DNA from: Salvia splendens
Lineage: Eukaryota; Streptophyta; Magnoliopsida; Lamiales; Lamiaceae
Direction of reading: 5' to 3'
DNA: 64,000 bases
NCBI RefSeq assembly: GCF_004379255.2
Contig: NC_056044.1
Location: 5,558,001-5,622,000, forward strand
Below the pieces are notes generated by a model, which was not told the origin of the DNA, ran no database searches, and saw nothing but the letters and a program-made list of their open reading frames with translations. This document shows positions 60,019 to 64,000 of the stretch, one piece after another (position 1 is the first letter of the stretch; every line of letters begins with the position of its first letter). The translations under genes and the position numbers were made by a program.

Positions 60019-60807
60019 ATGGAGATACTTCACTGGAAACGGCTGTACTCTTCGGCTTTGGACGAAGCTGAGAGAAGAGCTATAGCCGATCAGACGAAGA
60101 ATGACGAGCTTCTGGCTCGTTTAGTGAAGCTGGAGGCCGATATCAAGGACTTAGAGTCCGATAAGAAAGATCTGGATGCCGAGCTGAATACGGCCATTGC
60201 TGAGAGGACTGCGTATGAGGATTACATCCGTGTGCGCGGGGGAATGACCGTATCAGAAGTTCAGGAACGAGTTGACGAACTGTGGGAGGAGTATAATGTA
60301 CTCCGGAGGAACAATGCGCTGGAGAGCTCGGCTTGCCAACAAGTCGTGAAATCATTGCGGCGCTGGGCTTCTCGGTACGACATTGTTCTTGCCCGGCGTC
60401 CCTCAATTGAGAGATTCCTCCGGCATATCGCGCCAACAGATGCTCGCACTCCAGATCAAACCTCTGGTTCCCTTGTTCAAAATCCTACTCCCAGCCAACA
60501 ACGAACTCCGGAACAGCCGGAAATGTCAAGACGAGAACGGGCTCAGGAGCAACCGGAATCGTCAAGACGGGGACGGACTGAAATTCGCCGAGGAGTTGTG
60601 ACTATGAGCGAGCAAGATCAGCAGATGCTTATTGCAGAGACTCTTCATCGCCGAGGTGTTAGGACTTCTCGGGCTCGGGGAAGAGGCGTTGGGTCGAGGA
60701 TAGCATCTCGTCGACCTGCTTATTCTTCATCTGCTCGGAACAACCGAACTCGGCTTCCAGAGGATTTTGCAGATAGGTGGCTTAACTTCAGCAACCCTGG
60801 ACAGTAG
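60019..60807 (+). CDS. Antisense ORF 2 of the Gypsy element (coiled-coil, basic tail)
   Basis: This intact 262-residue frame lies 200 bp downstream of antisense ORF 1 on the same strand. The N-terminal third is a strong coiled coil (LLARLVKLEADIKDLESDKK). A middle region carries VRGGMTVSEVQERVDELWEEY and LRRWASRYDIVLARRP. The C terminus is Arg/Ser/Gln-rich (MSRRERAQEQPESSRRGRTE) and could bind nucleic acid. It may be a separate gene or the last exon of ORF 1; I could not find a clean donor to join them. No family beyond retroelement-associated coiled-coil proteins was recognised. Confidence 0.6.
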   Translation: MEILHWKRLYSSALDEAERRAIADQTKNDELLARLVKLEADIKDLESDKKDLDAELNTAIAERTAYEDYIRVRGGMTVSEVQERVDELWEEYNVLRRNNALESSACQQVVKSLRRWASRYDIVLARRPSIERFLRHIAPTDARTPDQTSGSLVQNPTPSQQRTPEQPEMSRRERAQEQPESSRRGRTEIRRGVVTMSEQDQQMLIAETLHRRGVRTSRARGRGVGSRIASRRPAYSSSARNNRTRLPEDFADRWLNFSNPGQ

Positions 60808-60964
60808 AATAGTCCTTTGTAATAGCGTAACGCCATTTTGTAGGGTAGCGGAGTTGTATGCCGAACAAGATTTGATAAATGAAATTTTGTTTTCGCTTCT
60901 AACACTGTATTTACAGCTTAGCGAAAAATTTCATCGTACTTGTCCTCGGTCTTATGAAGTAAAC

Positions 60965-61735
60965 TTCTTTGACCGGACTTGGTCCTTGGTCTGATGAAAT
61001 AAACATCTTTGACCGGACTCGTCTTTGGTCTGTTGAAATAAACATCTTCGACCGGACTCGTCTTTGGTCTGATGAAATAAACATCTTAGACCGGACTCGT
61101 CTTTGGTCTGATGAAATAAACATCTTTGACCGGACTCGTCCTTGGTCTGATGAAATAAACATCTTTGACCGGACTCGTCTATGGTCTGATGAAATAAACA
61201 TCTTTGACCGGACTCGTCTATGGTCTGATGAAATAAACATCTTCGACCGGACTCGTCTTTGGTCTGATGAAATAAACATCTTCGACCGGACTCGTCTTTG
61301 GTCTGATGAAATAAACATCTTAGACCGGACTCGTCTTTGGTCTGATGAAATAAACATCTTTGACCGGACTCGTCCTTGGTCTGATGAAATAAACATCTTT
61401 GACCGGACTCGTCTATGGTCTGATGAAATAAACATCTTTGACCGGACTCGTCTATGGTCTGATGAAATAAACATCTTCGACCGGACTCGTCTTTGGTCTG
61501 ATGAAATAAACATCTTTGACCGGACTTGTCTTTGGTCTGATGAAATAAACATCTTTTGACCGGACTTGTCTATGGTCTGATGAAATAAACATCTTTGACC
61601 GGACTTGTCTTTGGTCTGATGAAATAAACATCTTTGACCGGACTTGTCTATGGTCTGATGAAATAAACATCTTCGACCGGACTTGTCTTTGGTCTGATGA
61701 AATAAACATCTTTTGACCGGACTCGTCTTTGGTCT
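60965..61735. repeat. 39-bp tandem array, about 20 copies, inside the Gypsy element
   Basis: The unit reads GACCGGACTCGTCTTTGGTC then TGATGAAATAAACATCTTT (39 bp). Because 39 is divisible by three, most units stay open on both strands, giving a 13-residue repeat DRTRLWSDEINIF on plus and MFISSDQRRVRSK on minus. One-base-longer units near 61553 and 61709 break the frame. Variants at the CTTAGACC, CCTTGG and CTATGG positions recur every six units (61085 and 61319 are 234 bp apart), showing a higher-order repeat. It lies in the 3' untranslated zone in element orientation. Confidence 0.92.
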
Positions 61736-62248
61736 GTTCTAATTTGGCGATTTTTGTCGCTGGGATCGAACTTTCCCTTGTCCTAATTCGGCGAGTTTTA
61801 TCGCGTGGATCGGACTTTCCCAGTTAACCGAAGTGGTCTTATGCAGTAAACCTCTTTGACTAGACATGGTCGTCCTCGGTCTTATGAGGTAAACTGCTTT
61901 GACCGAACTTGATCGTCCTAATTCGGCGAGGTTTATCGCGTGGATTGGACTTTCCCTTGTCCTAATTCAGGCAAGTTTTATCGCGAGAATCGGACTTTTG
62001 TTGCAGTTCGTTTCAGACGAAGTGCTTGATTCTTAAGCAGAATTGTGGTCTTGTATCCTCCTCCTTGGAAGCTTTGACACACAATCGTTGGCTTGTATGT
62101 TCTAAAAAGGGGATCAGCCTTTGAAGAACGAGATACCTCAGTTTTATTTGTAAGAGACGACACTCACATAGACAGACACAACGCACGTAGAGACAAGAAC
62201 AAGTAAAAAACAAAGAAAACACATAAGACTGACTGACCGGACTGTCTC
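61736..62248 (-). repeat. Second repeat family and spacer in the Gypsy element
   Basis: A phrase TCCTAATTCGGCGAGTTTTA then TCGCGTGGATCGGACTTTCC occurs about four times (61736-61995), interleaved with diverged 39-bp-like units (GTCTTATG-GTAAAC-CTTTGAC). The remainder to 62248 is non-coding spacer after the pol remnant. Confidence 0.65.
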
Positions 62249-62680
62249 TTACAAATGGAACTTTTTGAGGTTGGAAACGTACCATGTTCGGGGTACTTGT
62301 GCTCCTGACGCGTGAGTCAATTTGTAAGACCCTTTGCCGAGGACTTCTGACACCCGATATGGACCTTCCTATGTGGGCTCGAGTTCGCCCAGCTTTTCTG
62401 CTCGGCTTACTTCGTTGTTTCTCAAGACGAGATCTCCCACTTGAAATTGCAGCTTCTTCACCCTTTGGTTGTAATACCGGGCTACTTGCTCCTTGTACTT
62501 GGCTGCTTTTAGGCAGGCCAATTCTCTTCTTTCTTCGGCAAGATCTAGTTCGGCTCTCAGTCCATCACCATTCATTTCTGAGGAGAAATTGAGTTCGGGG
62601 ACTGGATATGCCGATCTCAACCGAATCACGGCTTCAGTGCCGTACACCATCGAGTTCGGCTCCGGTGTGACTTCGGTCAT
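62249..62680 (-). pseudogene. Gypsy pol remnant: integrase C-terminal end only
   Basis: On the minus strand, ATG-like 62680 opens a frame with the conserved end of Tat-type polyproteins: MVYGTEAVIPL-like text (here GTEAVIRLRSAYPVPEL), LDLAEERRELACLKAAKYKE, QVARYYNQRVKKLQFQVGDL, VLR and KLGELEPT. A TAG then replaces the Trp expected before EGPYRVSEVLGKGSYKL, and the same frame continues to KKFHL and a TAA at 62249. The upstream protease, RT, RNase H and integrase core are absent, so this is a deletion scar with one nonsense change. Confidence 0.85.
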
Positions 62681-62803
62681 TTCGCCGGCCTCTGATTCCG
62701 GCTGCTGTGATTGCTATGCTTGATGGTGCCGAACTGATTGCTCGGCACTTTTAAGCGCAATCTGCGAACACACTTGCTCTTTTTCGATCACCTCGGATGA
62801 CCG

Positions 62804-63856
62804 CTATCTCTCCTTTAGTGGAGAAGGTGTTCGGCGAGGATGCCTCTGATCGCTATGACCGGGCTTCTTTTTGTCTTCTCTGGATGAGCTGTCTAAAGAC
62901 CGTTTTCGACGGTCTGCCTCATCGGCACGAGAAAACTTGTCCGCAATGTCCCACATCTCTTGAGCTGTTTGCGGACCGCACTCCACGAGCTTTCTGTAGA
63001 GAGCTCCGGGCAGGATTCCATTTTGGAATGCCGAAATGATAAGTAGATCATTGAGATTATCTACTTGTAGGCATTCCTTATGGAATCTCGTCAGGAAGTC
63101 GCTGATCTTTTCGTCGCGACCTTGACGTATAGAAAGCAGCTGAGCCGAAGTAATCCGGGCTTCCGCTTTCTGAAAGAACCTCCTGTGGAAAGCATCCATT
63201 AGATCTCGGTAGGATCTAATGCTGCCTTGGGGGAGGCTATCGAACCACCTTCTTGCGTTCCCGATAAGCAGCTCGGGAAACAGCTTGCACATGTGGACCT
63301 CGTTGAGACCCTGGTTCGCCATGTTATATTGATAGCGTCCCAGGAAATCATGAGGATCCACGAGTCCGTCATAGGTTACTGACGGAGTTCGGTAATTCTG
63401 TGGCAGCGGAGTTCGGGTAATATCGTCCGAGAACGGAGTCATCAATGCTCCGTACATGGCGAACCCGACATCTCTTCGGTATGGAGGAGTTGGAGTTCTC
63501 CTGTGATTCCGGTACCGAGGATTCTCTCTCCTGGAAGACATGACACTACTGCGGTAGTGACTGTCTCGTATGGAGGGAGAGGGAGAATCCGCCGTTTTCG
63601 CCTCCGGCTGCTTTTGGCTTTTTTGCAGGAAGGTTAAGAATTCCTCCTGCTTTTCAGCCAAAAACAGCTTGACAGCCTCGTTCAAATCGGGCTGCTGGGA
63701 AGACTCGGTGTGACGGCTTTTGGAGCGGCTTGTTCCTTCGCCATGAGAACTGGTGGTGGATTTATCCCTAGGCTGTTTTCCCGACCTATGGGATGGATTG
63801 GCTTCCTCCTGGTTCTCCCGGGCAGGAATACGGGTATTCTGCGATCTGGTATGCAT
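62804..63856 (-). CDS. Gypsy gag protein (350 aa)
   Basis: This is an uninterrupted frame from ATG 63856. A charged, disordered N terminus (about 1-150, with HTESSQQPDLNEAVKLFLAE) leads to the retrotransposon Gag core (about 165-290): YDGLVDPHDFLGRYQYNMAN, LLIGNARRWFDSLPQGSI, LMDAFHRRFF, LLSIRQGRDEKISDFLTRFH and AFQNGILPGAL. A basic tail ends at TAG 62804. No CCHC zinc knuckle follows, although many Gag proteins have one, so the C terminus may be lost with the pol deletion. Capsid assembly for packaging element RNA is the expected role. An intact gag in an otherwise gutted element suggests selection or recent origin. Confidence 0.92.
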   Translation of the reverse strand: MHTRSQNTRIPARENQEEANPSHRSGKQPRDKSTTSSHGEGTSRSKSRHTESSQQPDLNEAVKLFLAEKQEEFLTFLQKSQKQPEAKTADSPSPSIRDSHYRSSVMSSRRENPRYRNHRRTPTPPYRRDVGFAMYGALMTPFSDDITRTPLPQNYRTPSVTYDGLVDPHDFLGRYQYNMANQGLNEVHMCKLFPELLIGNARRWFDSLPQGSIRSYRDLMDAFHRRFFQKAEARITSAQLLSIRQGRDEKISDFLTRFHKECLQVDNLNDLLIISAFQNGILPGALYRKLVECGPQTAQEMWDIADKFSRADEADRRKRSLDSSSREDKKKPGHSDQRHPRRTPSPLKER

Positions 63857-63913
63857 TTTTTGGGTGGAGAAAATGGATCAAAAATTCGCTTTATCACAAA
63901 TTTTGTTCTCTGT

Positions 63914-63932
63914 TTCCCACAGACGGCGCCAG
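63914..63932 (-). promoter_or_regulatory. Primer-binding site of the Gypsy element
   Basis: On the minus strand TGGCGCCGTCTGTGGG follows the LTR's terminal CA by two bases. TGGCGCC-type sites are typical tRNA primer-binding sites of plant Tat-type Gypsy elements. It fixes the right LTR as the 5' LTR. Confidence 0.85.
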
Positions 63933-64000
63933 TGATGAATCGGCGAATTTTCGATGATGATGAATGCTCGTAAAAATAAATTACGACACAGAGAATTTTA
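63933..64000 (-). repeat. 5' LTR of the Gypsy element (partial, cut by the window edge)
   Basis: The 68 visible bases match the start of 56982-57611 without a mismatch. The remaining LTR and the target duplication lie outside the window. Confidence 0.9.

Larger units (their letters stand above)
56982..64000 (-). mobile_element. Non-autonomous Tat/Retand-type Gypsy element (continues past the edge)
   Basis: The same sequence TGATGAATCGGCGAATTTTC begins at 56982 and at 63933, marking two LTRs; the right one is cut by the window end. Read on the minus strand the order is as follows: 5' LTR, primer-binding site, gag, an integrase C-terminal stub, a 39-bp tandem array, two ORFs on the opposite strand, polypurine tract and 3' LTR. 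Protease, reverse transcriptase, RNase H and integrase core are missing, so mobility would need a related helper element. An antisense ORF with a PF04195-like domain is known from the Tat group of plant Gypsy elements. The full length would be about 7.6 kb if the right LTR is as long as the left. Confidence 0.88.

Noticed and set aside
60969..61559. Open frame of about 196 residues on plus and a longer one on minus over the 39-bp array
   Set aside because: The frame exists only because the unit is 39 bp without stops. It has no start context or domain, and longer units break it.
60965..61735. Regular 39-bp repeats that could suggest a CRISPR array
   Set aside because: Units are head to tail with no unique spacers, and the sequence is plant nuclear DNA inside a retroelement.

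Overview
This is a nuclear window from a flowering plant, probably a eudicot. Its genes have spliced exons with mostly GT-AG introns, chloroplast- and plant-specific families are present, intergenic DNA is AT-rich, and plant-type LTR retrotransposons and MITEs are common. Exon structures below were built by hand from splice signals, reading phase and family homology recalled from memory. No search was run, so the species is not identified.

Layout, left to right. (1) About 1.5-8 kb: an XS/XH-domain gene of the FDM/IDN2 family (RNA-directed DNA methylation) on the minus strand, with a decayed partial duplicate of its 3' half just downstream and a Stowaway-like MITE between them. (2) 8.77-16.05 kb: a complete Copia retrotransposon with two LTRs, a TTTAC target duplication and an uninterrupted gag-pol frame. 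(3) 16.4-19.9 kb: two PIF/Harbinger elements, one with transposase remnants and one with a broken Myb/NAM-like ORF1 into which a 505-bp hAT-like MITE has inserted. (4) 19.97-23.67 kb: a cinnamyl-alcohol-dehydrogenase/phenylacetaldehyde-reductase-like gene whose ATG lies 25 bp from the Harbinger end. (5) 25.2-26.1 kb: RBCX2, a Rubisco assembly chaperone. (6) 26.6-29.2 kb, minus: a MATE transporter of the citrate-exporter (DTX42/FRD3) clade. (7) 31.7-35.9 kb, minus: LPAT2, a lysophosphatidic acid acyltransferase. (8) 36-39 kb: gene-free DNA with a 188-bp hAT-type MITE and a two-copy 387-bp tandem duplication. (9) 40.0-45.0 kb: an NFRKB/INO80G-like DEUBAD protein. (10) 45.7-51.0 kb: a DUF3754 (TMEM143-like) membrane protein. 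(11) 51.6-54.2 kb, minus: a short transmembrane receptor-like kinase with altered catalytic motifs. (12) 54.8-55.7 kb: a foldback element. (13) 56.98 kb to the right edge: a non-autonomous Gypsy element of Tat/Retand type in minus orientation. It has a gag ORF and an integrase C-terminal stub but no protease, reverse transcriptase or RNase H. It also has about 20 copies of a 39-bp tandem repeat and two antisense ORFs.

The host genes do not form a pathway; they are ordinary independent plant genes. The most unusual material is in the transposable elements. The main points are antisense genes and an in-frame satellite seed in the Gypsy element, a primer-binding site complementary to the Copia LTR, nested transposons at the reductase promoter, GC-AG introns in two genes, and an LPAT2 intron that can be read through in frame.
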